Positions 9,601 to 16,327 of a stretch of DNA of 64,000 nt are shown piece after piece (the first letter of the stretch is position 1; each line of letters starts with the position of its first letter). The notes beneath the pieces are model-generated. The model searched no databases and was not told where the DNA came from. It saw only the letters and a program-made list of their open reading frames with translations. Made by a program: the position numbers and the translations under genes. The stretch lies in assembly GCF_018135625.1 (NCBI RefSeq), contig NZ_CP073078.1:4434501-4498500 (forward strand), given 5' to 3'. This stretch comes from Phenylobacterium montanum. Its GTDB lineage: Bacteria > Pseudomonadota > Alphaproteobacteria > Caulobacterales > Caulobacteraceae.

Positions 9601-9756
9601 GTTGGTCGCCACAGCCGGTTCGCCGCCGGCGCCGTCCTGGCCGTTGTCGCCAGTCGCGCCCGCTGCGCCGTCCGCGCCGGTCACCGTCACGTCAGACATG
9701 GTCAGCCCCTTGCCCTTGCCCAAGGATTGGGCGCCTGCCGGGGCGAAGGCCATCAT
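6634..9756 (-). CDS. large Gly/Ala-rich GGAGG-repeat protein (PGRS-like), hypothetical
   Basis: 1040-residue protein of very low complexity. About 15 units of 37-43 residues (mean near 40) each begin with a GGAGG core, for example TGGAGGAGLSGADGGAGASA, and end in a stretch of about 20 more variable residues. A higher-order similarity is visible: three GGAGG(D/N)S(D/Y)GG units, preceded by LSQTAI, LTQSV and FDQHAI, recur near residues 278, 438 and 675. The last 200 residues are not repetitive and look beta-rich (DITLAQQQDTAEIDLTVDL, LMVGFFNPGATGAGF, DFGLILGDPPAPDPHAH). No convincing signal peptide is present, so localisation is unclear. Two starts are plausible: 9756/9753 after GGAG, or 9699 after AAGGGG. 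An in-frame stop lies just upstream of 9756. Function unknown; a surface or matrix protein is a guess. Confidence 0.85.
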   Translation of the reverse strand: MMAFAPAGAQSLGKGKGLTMSDVTVTGADGAAGATGDNGQDGAGGEPAVATNSGSSDADNSAEAAGGAGGEGGDGTGDPASGDGDGGDGGAGGAATAVTLTTAAAASSSSTSLATGGAGGAAGLGDGSAASGAGGQGGQGGAAHAIAADTNPSGDAAGTARALGGGGGGRGASSSGGAGGGATASAFASGGGDVTATAMATGGAGGAGGGDGYGPGAGGVSWAGAIANGYGPGAATASATSIGGAGGDGLAGADGGAAHGAYLTNTVSGHTEQGTMNLSQTAIGGAGGNSDGGRAAIGGQGVSSLSFDDAVNAQKSQAVNAWVTAVGGAGGAGASGSDGAKGGQAIAHVALQEDGPSANASATGGAGGSASGAGRAGGAGGGATATASAVAVGTAEWALAEETGGAGGAGLSGADGGAGASASMHNNVAATPNAASITLTQSVTGGAGGDSDGGVAGAAGSAAAWLTYSDDNDSSHSGGLVAYNTAVGGAGGAATVGADGGSASSTSLVNGSLDGFLASEDFTYAVGGAGGAGGSGGHGGKGGYATAKGSMNNSTSPHLYVSATGGAGGAVASNGDGGGGGAAYATALSFRDNGPGVASAIATGGAGGDGDGAGHKGGDGGEAHANSYAYGQQAISSAECIGGAGGAGHDQADGGDGASVTVEGGYGSVAGSSIEFDQHAIGGAGGDSYGGAAGAAGAASSILSFHDPSHTVFGFSEADGGQGGAGHDGSNGADGGAAYGWLSITGLTGDGRATAYGGDGGAADGSGHAGNGGGARASAGATIANSGPLSALAIGGTGLHGGDASAVAGEATTGLSYLYADASTADLPGALVTAVSAHAAAVAGGGGEAVAIVGIDHEANAFFGPGPALTFADVAANPDRTSLSGVFAANTNLASAFGGSSQIFAVGQLGGDITLAQQQDTAEIDLTVDLTKLASRQDLMVGFFNPGATGAGFGGLNLDITADGTSVLHQAFASVSAATTYLTDHAVDLGSLATGALSGNTLTLQAVVTLTGSSVGEAYDFGLILGDPPAPDPHAHVLLG

Positions 9757-9774
9757 GGCTCCGCGAAGACTGCA

Positions 9775-9787
9775 ATAACGCCGTTAT
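9775..9787. promoter_or_regulatory. inverted repeat ATAACG-C-CGTTAT upstream of the PGRS-like gene
   Basis: Six-base arms around one base, 19 bases upstream of the first ATG of the PGRS-like gene and in the divergent gap facing the small exported protein at 9907. The position suits an operator or part of a promoter, but no regulator is implied by the sequence. Confidence 0.3.
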
Positions 9788-9906
9788 CAATCCAGAGTGA
9801 TCGTGACCCGAGACGCCAAGTCCGGCGCCGACCCCGGCGCGGCGTCGCGGACGAGGCGCCGCAAGGGTTAGCGCCGGCTTAACCACGTTTCCGGCAGGAT
9901 CGCGCC

Positions 9907-10269
9907 ATGCTGCGCGCGGCCTCCTTTGTGCTGTCTGTGGGCCTCGCCCTGGCCATCGCCACGTCGGGCGTGGCCGCCCGGCCGAAGCCGTCGCCGCCGG
10001 CCGCTTCGCAGGCCGAGGGCCTTCGCGGGCCGCAGTCGCTGTCCGCCCCGGCCAGGCCGCTGCAGTCGCCGATCCCCAGGGCGGCGCCGAGCGCCTTCCC
10101 CTCGGGCTTCGCCGCCGGCTCGGCGGGCGGCGACAGTTGCCGGCTGGCCTGCAGTCACAGGTACTATTTCTGCCTGACCGGCGATTCGCCCGAGCAATGC
10201 CCCGGCCAGTGGATCGAATGCCGCGCATCCTGCGGATCGGGGGAGCGTTCTTCGGTCAATCAACCGTGA
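9907..10269 (+). CDS. small Cys-rich exported protein, hypothetical
   Basis: 120 residues with a clear Sec signal peptide (LRAASFVLSVGLALAIATSG, cleavage probably near VAA). A Pro/Ala-rich linker follows, then a C-terminal Cys-rich segment with six cysteines in the pattern CRLACSHRYYFC, EQCPGQWIECRASC. Even spacing suggests up to three disulfides in the periplasm or outside the cell. AGGA lies before the ATG. I recognise no family. It is divergent from the PGRS-like gene and could share its regulation. Confidence 0.75.
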   Translation: MLRAASFVLSVGLALAIATSGVAARPKPSPPAASQAEGLRGPQSLSAPARPLQSPIPRAAPSAFPSGFAAGSAGGDSCRLACSHRYYFCLTGDSPEQCPGQWIECRASCGSGERSSVNQP

Positions 10270-10363
10270 CGGGGCGTCACCCTCTTGCCGCGGGTCGCGG
10301 AATAGGGCTTGCTTGACCCCCGGGGCGGCCCCTGCGCCGCCCGACCTGTAGCCTTGGCCAAGA

Positions 10364-11014
10364 ATGTCCGAATTCGAACTGCTCGATTCTCCCACCGCTC
10401 CCCTGGCCGCCGGCAAGCGCGAACTGACCAAACAGCAGAACCGGCGCGCGATCCTGGACGCGGCGCGTGAGGTGTTCGGCGAGATGGGCTACGAGACCGC
10501 CACCGTGCGCGACATCATTCGCCGCACGGGCCTATCGGTCGGCTCGTTCTACAACTACTACCGCTCCAAGGAGGAGGTGTACGAGGCCCTGGCCGACGAC
10601 GGCGCCCGGCGCTTCCGGCCGATCCTGCAGGCGCAGTACGAGGCCGCCGCCGATTTCCAGAGCTATATCCGCGGCGCCATCACCGCCTATTTCAACTTCA
10701 TCCTCGAGGAGCACGAGACCTGGGGCGTGGTCCGCCCGCCCGGCGACGGCGTGCCTCACGTCCACACCCATTCCCAGACCCCCGAGATGAAGGCGGTGTT
10801 CGAGCAGGTGAAGAGCTCGATCTCGGCGGCGCTGGAGCGGGACCGCTCGGCCCCGGTCGACGCCGACTACCTGGCCGCGGCCTGCATCGCCATCGCCGAG
10901 GAGGTCGGGCACAAGATGCTGGAGCGGCGGCCGGTGGACGTGCCGGCGGCGATCGAGTTCGCGGTGGCGATGATCCTCGGCGGGCTGCCGGCCCTGCCGC
11001 GGCTGAAGGCCTAG
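10364..11014 (+). CDS. TetR family transcriptional regulator
   Basis: 216-residue repressor-type protein. The N-terminal helix-turn-helix is seen at about residues 24-70: NRRAILDAAREVFGEMGYE, then VRDIIRRTGLSVGSFYNYYR and SKEEVYEAL, all family-typical. The C-terminal two thirds is the helical ligand and dimer domain with no obvious close match. It lies 37 bases upstream of, and in the same direction as, an alpha/beta hydrolase and quinone oxidoreductase, so it may control that group and itself. Ligand unknown. Confidence 0.92.
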   Translation: MSEFELLDSPTAPLAAGKRELTKQQNRRAILDAAREVFGEMGYETATVRDIIRRTGLSVGSFYNYYRSKEEVYEALADDGARRFRPILQAQYEAAADFQSYIRGAITAYFNFILEEHETWGVVRPPGDGVPHVHTHSQTPEMKAVFEQVKSSISAALERDRSAPVDADYLAAACIAIAEEVGHKMLERRPVDVPAAIEFAVAMILGGLPALPRLKA

Positions 11015-11051
11015 GCTGAAGAAGCGGAAAGCAGGGACCGGGGGGAGTTTC

Positions 11052-12098
11052 ATGGCTGATGTCGGGGCGCAGCGCCTGATCCTGAACGGGCTTCTGTCCC
11101 TGCCGACGCCGCTGCTGCGGCTGATGTCCGGGGGCGGGGTAGTCTATCAGGGCGGGCGCACCCTGGATCCGCGCATCCAGTTCCTGGCCAACGCCGCCCG
11201 CGGCGCGCCGCCCATGGCCAGCCTGACGCCCGAGCAGGCCCGCGCGGGCAGTGCGGGCGCCCTGCAAGTGGTGGCCGGCAAGCCGGAGCCCGGGGTGCGC
11301 ACCGAGTCCCTGAGCATCGAAGGGCCGCGCGGCTCGATTCCGCTGCGCGCCTATCGTCCCGACGGCCAGGACCCGGCCTCGCCCCTGATGGTGTTCGCCC
11401 ATTTCGGCGGCGGGGTGATCGGCGACCTGGAGACCTGCGACGCGTTCTGCTCGCTGCTGGCCAAGAGCGCGCGCTGCGCGGTGCTGTCGGTGGACTACCG
11501 GCTGGCGCCCGAGCATCGCTTCCCGGCCGGGCTTGAGGACGTGCTGGCCGCCTATCGCTGGGGACGGGACAATGCGGCCCGCTTCGGCGCGCCCGAGGGG
11601 CGCGCAGCGATCGGCGGCGATTCCATGGGCGGCAACTTCGCCGCGGTGGTGGCGCAGGAGATGAAGCGGACCGGCGAGCCGCAGCCGGCCCTGCAGCTTC
11701 TGATCTATCCGGCCACGGACCTGACCTGCGAATCCCAGTCCATGACCACCTATGCCGAGGCCTATCCCCTGTCGCGGCAGACCATGGAGTGGTTCATCGG
11801 CCACTACCTGCCGCCGGATGCGGACCCCACCGACCCGCGCGCCTCGCCGTTGAAGGCGGCGGACCTGTCGGGCCTGGCGCCCGCCGTGGTGGTCACCGCC
11901 GGATTCGACCCGCTGAACGACCAGGGCGAGGCCTATGCCAAACACCTGAAGGACGCGGGCGTGCCGGTGGTGTTCCGCTGCTACGACAGCCTGGCCCACG
12001 CCTTCACCGCCTTCACCGGGGCGGTGCCCTGCGCCGACGTCGCCTGCCGCGAAATCGCCGGCCTGGTGCGCGAGGGTTTCGAAGGCCGCATCCGCTGA
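11052..12098 (+). CDS. alpha/beta hydrolase, hormone-sensitive-lipase (HSL) type esterase
   Basis: 348-residue carboxylesterase. The oxyanion-hole motif is HFGGG (His117), a variant of the usual HGGG/HGGGW. The nucleophile is Ser191 in GGDSMGGN, the acid is Asp286 in AGFDPLNDQGEAY, and the base is His316 in LAHAFTAF. VDYRLAPEHRFPAGLED is the classic HSL signature. A GGGGGAG ribosome binding site precedes ATG 11052. The stop overlaps the next start (TGATG), so it is translationally coupled to a quinone oxidoreductase. Substrate unknown; short-chain esters are typical for the family. Confidence 0.93.
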   Translation: MADVGAQRLILNGLLSLPTPLLRLMSGGGVVYQGGRTLDPRIQFLANAARGAPPMASLTPEQARAGSAGALQVVAGKPEPGVRTESLSIEGPRGSIPLRAYRPDGQDPASPLMVFAHFGGGVIGDLETCDAFCSLLAKSARCAVLSVDYRLAPEHRFPAGLEDVLAAYRWGRDNAARFGAPEGRAAIGGDSMGGNFAAVVAQEMKRTGEPQPALQLLIYPATDLTCESQSMTTYAEAYPLSRQTMEWFIGHYLPPDADPTDPRASPLKAADLSGLAPAVVVTAGFDPLNDQGEAYAKHLKDAGVPVVFRCYDSLAHAFTAFTGAVPCADVACREIAGLVREGFEGRIR

Positions 12099-13078
12099 TG
12101 CGGGCCTTACGGGTCGAAACCCTGGCGCCCGACTACGGCGGGACGGCCATAGTCGAGGTGGAGACGCCCCGGCCAGGCCCGGGCGAGGTGCTGGTGCGGA
12201 CGCGCGCGGCCAGCGTCAACTTTCCCGACCTGCTGATGACCCGCGGCGAATATCAGCTGAAGCCGCCCCTGCCCTTCACCTCGGGCATGGAGATGGCCGG
12301 CGAGGTCGAGGCTGTGGGCGAGGGCGTCACCCGCTGGAAGCCGGGCGACGCCGTGGTCGGCGGGGCCAAGACCGGGGCCTTCGCCGAATATGTGCTGGCG
12401 GGGGAGGGCGGGCTTCGCGCCAAGCCGGAGAACCTCTCCTTCGCCGAGGCGGCCTCGGTCGGGGCGGCCTATCTGACCGCCTATGTGGCCCTGGTGCGCC
12501 GGGCGCGGCTGGAGCCGGGCGAATGGGTGCTGGTGCACGGCGCGGCCGGCGGAGTGGGCCTCGCGGCGGTGGACCTGGCCAAGGGGCTGGGCGCGCGGGT
12601 GATCGCCGCCTCGGCCTCGGACGAGAAGCTGGCGGTGATCCAGCGCGAATACGCCCCCGACGCCGTCATCAACGTCACCGGCGGCTTTCGCGAGCAGGTG
12701 AAGGCGATCACCGGCGGCGGGGCCGACATCATCTATGACCCGGTGGGCGGCGAGGTGTTCGACGAGAGCGTGCGCTGCATCGCCTTCGACGGGCGGCTTC
12801 TGGTGGTGGGCTTCACCTCCGGGCGCATCCCGACGATCTCGGTCAACATGCCGCTGATCAAGGGCTTTTCGGTCGTGGGCGTGCGCGCCGGCGAATATGG
12901 CCGCCAGTTCCCCGACAAGGGGCGCGAGAACCAGGACGCCATCTGGCGCCTGGCCGCCGAGGGCCGCATCCGCCCGCGGGTCCACGCCGAGCTGCCCCTG
13001 GCCCAATGGCGCGAAGCCTTCGACCTCCTGGCCAACCGCCAGGTGATCGGCAAGGCGGTGATCCGGCCGGATCTCTAG
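12098..13078 (+). CDS. zinc-independent NADPH:quinone oxidoreductase (MDR family)
   Basis: 326-residue medium-chain reductase of the quinone oxidoreductase branch, acting on quinones or enones with NADPH. The GroES-like N-terminal part (EVETPRPGPGEVLVRTRAAS, PFTSGMEMAGEVEAVGEGV) lacks the zinc-ligand cysteines of alcohol dehydrogenases. The Rossmann motif is VHGAAGGVGLAAVDLAK near residue 145, and YDPVGGEVFDESVRC follows. The ATG overlaps the esterase stop by one base. A longer open frame extends upstream inside the esterase gene but is not needed. Coupling to an esterase and a TetR regulator suggests a small detoxification or catabolic unit. Confidence 0.93.
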   Translation: MRALRVETLAPDYGGTAIVEVETPRPGPGEVLVRTRAASVNFPDLLMTRGEYQLKPPLPFTSGMEMAGEVEAVGEGVTRWKPGDAVVGGAKTGAFAEYVLAGEGGLRAKPENLSFAEAASVGAAYLTAYVALVRRARLEPGEWVLVHGAAGGVGLAAVDLAKGLGARVIAASASDEKLAVIQREYAPDAVINVTGGFREQVKAITGGGADIIYDPVGGEVFDESVRCIAFDGRLLVVGFTSGRIPTISVNMPLIKGFSVVGVRAGEYGRQFPDKGRENQDAIWRLAAEGRIRPRVHAELPLAQWREAFDLLANRQVIGKAVIRPDL

Positions 13079-13102
13079 ACAAGTTTGGATCTGCCGACAG
13101 CG

Positions 13103-13738
13103 ATGAAGACCCAGGACCCCCACGCCGCCGACCGCGCGCACGTCCAGTTCGAACGGCTGGTGTTCTTCAGCGACGCGGTGTTCGCCATCGCCATCACCCT
13201 CTTGGTGCTGGACCTGCGCCTGCCCGAGGCCAGCCACGGGGTGGTCGATCTCAGCCAGATCGCCGGCAAGCTGTTCGGCTTCTTCCTCTCCTTCACGGTG
13301 ATCGGCCTCTACTGGCTGGACCACCATCAGCTGTTCGGCGGCCTGCGGCGCGAAGACGGGGCGCTGCGGCTCGCCAACCTGGTGTTCCTGGCCAGCGTGG
13401 TGTTCCTGCCATTTCCGACCTCGGTGATCGCCGAGTACCCGGCCACCGTCTCGTCGGTGATCTTCTATGCCCTGTCGGTGGCGGCGGTGGGCGCGGCCCT
13501 GACCGTGCTGGTGGTGGTCGCGCGGCGGCCGGCCCTGCTGGCCCAGGACGAGCGCGATGTCGGACCCGCCGGCGCGATGGTCTACCCGCTCGGCGCGCCG
13601 CTGGTGTTCCTCGTCTCGGCCGTGGTCGCGCTGCGCGACCCCCACCTGGCCATGCGGCTCTGGTGGCTGACGGCGCCGGCGGTATGGCTGACCAACTGGA
13701 TCGGGCGGCGGCTCAGCAAGCGGCCCGCTGCGGGCTGA
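13103..13738 (+). CDS. TMEM175/DUF1211 family membrane protein
   Basis: About 211 residues with roughly six membrane helices. The family hallmark FSDAVFAIAITLLVLDLRL (FSD motif) is in the first helix, followed by FGFFLSFTVIGLYWLDHHQLF. Bacterial members form potassium-selective channels. The ATG at 13103 gives the normal start just before the first helix; an upstream TTG at 13085 is possible. It follows the oxidoreductase by 24 bases with no strong ribosome binding site, so expression probably depends on the upstream genes. Confidence 0.88.
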   Translation: MKTQDPHAADRAHVQFERLVFFSDAVFAIAITLLVLDLRLPEASHGVVDLSQIAGKLFGFFLSFTVIGLYWLDHHQLFGGLRREDGALRLANLVFLASVVFLPFPTSVIAEYPATVSSVIFYALSVAAVGAALTVLVVVARRPALLAQDERDVGPAGAMVYPLGAPLVFLVSAVVALRDPHLAMRLWWLTAPAVWLTNWIGRRLSKRPAAG

Positions 13739-13758
13739 AGCCGCACACGGCGCCCCGA

Positions 13759-14226
13759 TCAAGGCGCCTTGTGGATGGAGTCGATCCACGCCACGGCCTG
13801 GGGCTGCTCAGCCGGCTTGATGTCGAGATTGACGACCACCGCCTCGCCGCCGCTGCGCACCAAGACGCACTCCAGCGGCTCGTCGTCCGAAGCGTTGATC
13901 TCCTGGTGCGGCACGAACGGCGGGACATAGATGAAGTCGCCCGGCCCGGCCTCGGCGGTGAATTCCAGCGCCTCGCCCCAGCGCATGCGGGCCTTGCCCT
14001 TCAGCACATAGATCACGCTCTCCAGCTCGCCGTGGTGGTGGGCGCCGGTCTTGGCGCCGGCGTGGATGGTCACCGTGCCGGCCCACAGCTTTTCCGCCCC
14101 CACCCGGGCGAAGTTGATCGCCGCGGCCCGGTTCATGCCGGGGGTCTGGGCGGTGTTGGGGTCCAGCTGGTCGCCCGGGATCACCCGGACGCCGTCCTGC
14201 TTCCAGTCGTGGTGATGCTCGCTCAT
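13759..14226 (-). CDS. cupin domain protein
   Basis: 155 residues forming one cupin barrel. Motif 1 is GAHHHGELESVIYVLKGKAR (His63-His65, Glu67 or Glu69) and motif 2 is GDFIYVPPFVPHQEIN (His107), so metal ligands are intact. The N-terminus is His-rich (MSEHHHDW), which may add metal affinity. It is convergent with the TMEM175-like gene, 20 bases apart. Enzyme or sensor role cannot be told from sequence; cupins of this size are often dioxygenase- or isomerase-like. Confidence 0.9.
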   Translation of the reverse strand: MSEHHHDWKQDGVRVIPGDQLDPNTAQTPGMNRAAAINFARVGAEKLWAGTVTIHAGAKTGAHHHGELESVIYVLKGKARMRWGEALEFTAEAGPGDFIYVPPFVPHQEINASDDEPLECVLVRSGGEAVVVNLDIKPAEQPQAVAWIDSIHKAP

Positions 14227-14367
14227 GGGATGAGCCTAGACCCGTCCGACCGTTCAAGAAAGCGTGCCTGAAGCTTGGAGTCGGAACCGGCGAAGGCTGG
14301 CGGTGCTATGGTTTGTGTCCGGCGAACGCCCGGCCAGCGGGCCGCGACCATCGGGTGAGGAAGCAAG

Positions 14368-14688
14368 ATGCGAGCGTTCGTTTTCGCCGCCCTGGCCGCC
14401 GCGGCGACCCTGGCCGTCCACCCTGCCACAGCCGCCCCGACCTGCCAGGACCGCACCGGCGGCGCCATCAAGTGCGGGGTCCCGGGCGCCATGCCGGTCG
14501 GCTGGACCGCCTCGCCCGCTGCGCAGTTCGAGCGGCGGATGCACGAAGGGCCGGATCTCAGCGTCGAGGCGCAATGGTCGCTGATCGGGCTCCTGGTCGG
14601 GCTCTTCGGCCTGATCGCCTCGATGCCCAAGTTCGACGGCTGGGGCGCGGGCGACTGGGGCCGCGAGGAGGAGGACGGGGAGGACTAG
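14368..14688 (+). CDS. small exported/membrane-anchored protein, hypothetical
   Basis: 106 residues. A signal peptide (MRAFVFAALAAAATLAVHPA, cleavage near ATA-AP) is followed by a short region with two cysteines (PTCQDRTGGAIKCG), then a membrane helix WSLIGLLVGLFGLIASMP and a very acidic tail (EEEDGED). GAGGAA five bases before the ATG supports the start. Its last four bases overlap the convergent Lrp gene. No family recognised; the layout suggests a small periplasmic loop tethered to the inner membrane. Confidence 0.75.
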   Translation: MRAFVFAALAAAATLAVHPATAAPTCQDRTGGAIKCGVPGAMPVGWTASPAAQFERRMHEGPDLSVEAQWSLIGLLVGLFGLIASMPKFDGWGAGDWGREEEDGED

Positions 14689-15146
14689 GCGGTCGGTGTC
14701 TCCAGCCCCACCTTGACCCGGTCCATGGCGATGAAGGTGCGGAAGCGCTTCACATTGCCGGCGGCGAAGAACAGGCGCCGCGTCAGGGCCTCGTACTCGG
14801 CCATGCTGGCCACGGTGATCACCAGCACGAAGTCGGTTTCGCCGGTGACGTAGTAGCATTGCTGCACCTCGGGGGCGGCGGCGAAGCGTTGCTTGGCCTG
14901 GTCGATCAGCTCGGCGCGCTCGCTCTCGACCTCGACCTCGATGAACAGGGTCAGGGGCCGGCCGACGGCGTCGGGGTCGACCACGGCCACATTGGCGCGG
15001 ATCACCCCCGCCTCCTCCATCCGCCGGATGCGGCGCTGGACGGCGGGCGCCGAGAGGTTGACCGCCTCACCGATCGTGCGCTGGGGCGTCTTGTTGTCGC
15101 GCTGCAGGATGGCCAGGATCGCGCGGTCGAAGGAATCCAGCTGCAA
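14685..15146 (-). CDS. Lrp/AsnC family transcriptional regulator
   Basis: About 153 residues. The N-terminal helix-turn-helix reads FDRAILAILQRDNKTPQRTI then LSAPAVQRRIRRMEEAGVI, and the C-terminal RAM ligand domain contains CYYVTGETDFVLVITVASM. The start is uncertain: TTG 15146 has CGGAG seven bases upstream, while the open frame reaches another TTG at 15167. It is divergent from the diaminopropionate ammonia-lyase operon across about 100 bases and is the probable amino-acid-responsive regulator of that operon, as is usual for Lrp genes placed this way. Confidence 0.9.
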   Translation of the reverse strand: MQLDSFDRAILAILQRDNKTPQRTIGEAVNLSAPAVQRRIRRMEEAGVIRANVAVVDPDAVGRPLTLFIEVEVESERAELIDQAKQRFAAAPEVQQCYYVTGETDFVLVITVASMAEYEALTRRLFFAAGNVKRFRTFIAMDRVKVGLETPTA

Positions 15147-15247
15147 CTTCGGGCTCCGGCGAAACAAACTTGCAAATGCGGGGCGGATTCAAAGCGCACA
15201 TCTCGCCCCCGCTGCAATAGATGTTCGGGGCGCATGGAGGCGTTCTC

Positions 15248-16327
15248 ATGTTGGTCCTGAACCGCAGTCCGATCCATGGCGCCCCGCTGGAGGCGAGCGA
15301 CGCGGCGGTGCTGGGCGACGCCGGGGCGGCGGCTGCGATGGCGTTCTACGCCGCGGAGGAGGCCTATCGCCCGACCCCGCTGCACGACCTGCCGGCCCTA
15401 GCGGCCGAGCTGGGCCTGGAGCGGCTGGTGGTCAAGGACGAGGGACAGAGGCTGGGGCTGGGCAGCTTCAAGGCGCTCGGCGGCGCCTACGCCGTGGCCC
15501 GGCTGGCGGCCGAGGCGCCCGGGCCGGCGGACCAGATGACCTTCGCCTGCGCCACCGCCGGCAATCACGGCCGCTCAGTCGCCTACGGGGCGCAGCGGCT
15601 GGGGGCGCGGGCGGTGATCTTCGTGCCGAGTGGGGTCAGCGAGGGGCGCATCGCCGCAATGGCCGCCTTCGGCGCCCAGATGGTGCGCACCGAGAGCCCC
15701 TATGACGACGCCGTGGCCCTGGCGGCCGAGATCGCTGAGGAGCGTGGCTGGGCCCTGGTCTCTGACACCGCCTTTCCCGGCTACGAGCGCATCCCCTCGC
15801 TGATCATGCAGGGCTACACGGTGATCGCCGAGGAGGCCTTGTCGGCCATGAGCGAGCCGCCGACGCACCTGTTCGTCCAGGCCGGGGTCGGAGGCTTGGC
15901 CGGGGCCATGGCAGGGCGGCTGGCGACGCGCTTCGGCGAGCGGCGGCCCAAGGTGGTGGTGGTCGAGCCGGAGCGGGCGGCGTGCCTGATGGAAAGCGCG
16001 CGGGCGGGGCGGCTGGTCCGGCTCGGTGGTGGCGGCGGGACGGTGATGTCGATGCTGGACTGCCAGCAGCCGTCCCTGGTCGCCTGGCGCATACTGGAGC
16101 GCGCGGCGGACGCCTTCATGGCGGTCGGCGATGAGGGCGCCGCCCAGGCCAAGCGCCGCCTGGCGCGTCCCGTGGGCGCCGATCCGGCGATCAGCGGCGG
16201 CGAGAGCGGGGTCGCGGGCCTGGCCGGCCTGATCCGGGCGGCGCTGGACCCGGCGGCGCGGGACGAGCTCGGCCTGGACGCCAGATCGCGCGTCTGGGTG
16301 ATCAATAGCGAGACGGCGGCGCCATGA
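15248..16327 (+). CDS. dpaL: diaminopropionate ammonia-lyase-like PLP enzyme
   Basis: 359-residue fold-type II PLP enzyme. Known family reaction: 2,3-diaminopropionate to pyruvate and two ammonia. PLP Lys75 lies in LGLGSFKALGGAYA, and the phosphate-binding and Asn region is ACATAGNHGRSVAYGAQRLG. The opening RSPIHGAPL and the YRPTPLHDLPALA segment fit DpaL/YgeX better than threonine dehydratase, and there is no ACT domain. ATG 15248 is preceded by GGAGG; an upstream ATG at 15221 lacks one. The stop overlaps the next gene (ATGA). The E. coli ygeX locus also groups such a lyase with hydantoinase/M20-type hydrolases, which supports the call. Confidence 0.85.
   Translation: MLVLNRSPIHGAPLEASDAAVLGDAGAAAAMAFYAAEEAYRPTPLHDLPALAAELGLERLVVKDEGQRLGLGSFKALGGAYAVARLAAEAPGPADQMTFACATAGNHGRSVAYGAQRLGARAVIFVPSGVSEGRIAAMAAFGAQMVRTESPYDDAVALAAEIAEERGWALVSDTAFPGYERIPSLIMQGYTVIAEEALSAMSEPPTHLFVQAGVGGLAGAMAGRLATRFGERRPKVVVVEPERAACLMESARAGRLVRLGGGGGTVMSMLDCQQPSLVAWRILERAADAFMAVGDEGAAQAKRRLARPVGADPAISGGESGVAGLAGLIRAALDPAARDELGLDARSRVWVINSETAAP

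Noticed and set aside
6875-9778. Several plus-strand Pro/Arg/Ala-rich frames across the PGRS-like gene
   Set aside because: They are complements of the GGAGG codons (GCC and CGC runs); no start signals and no domains.
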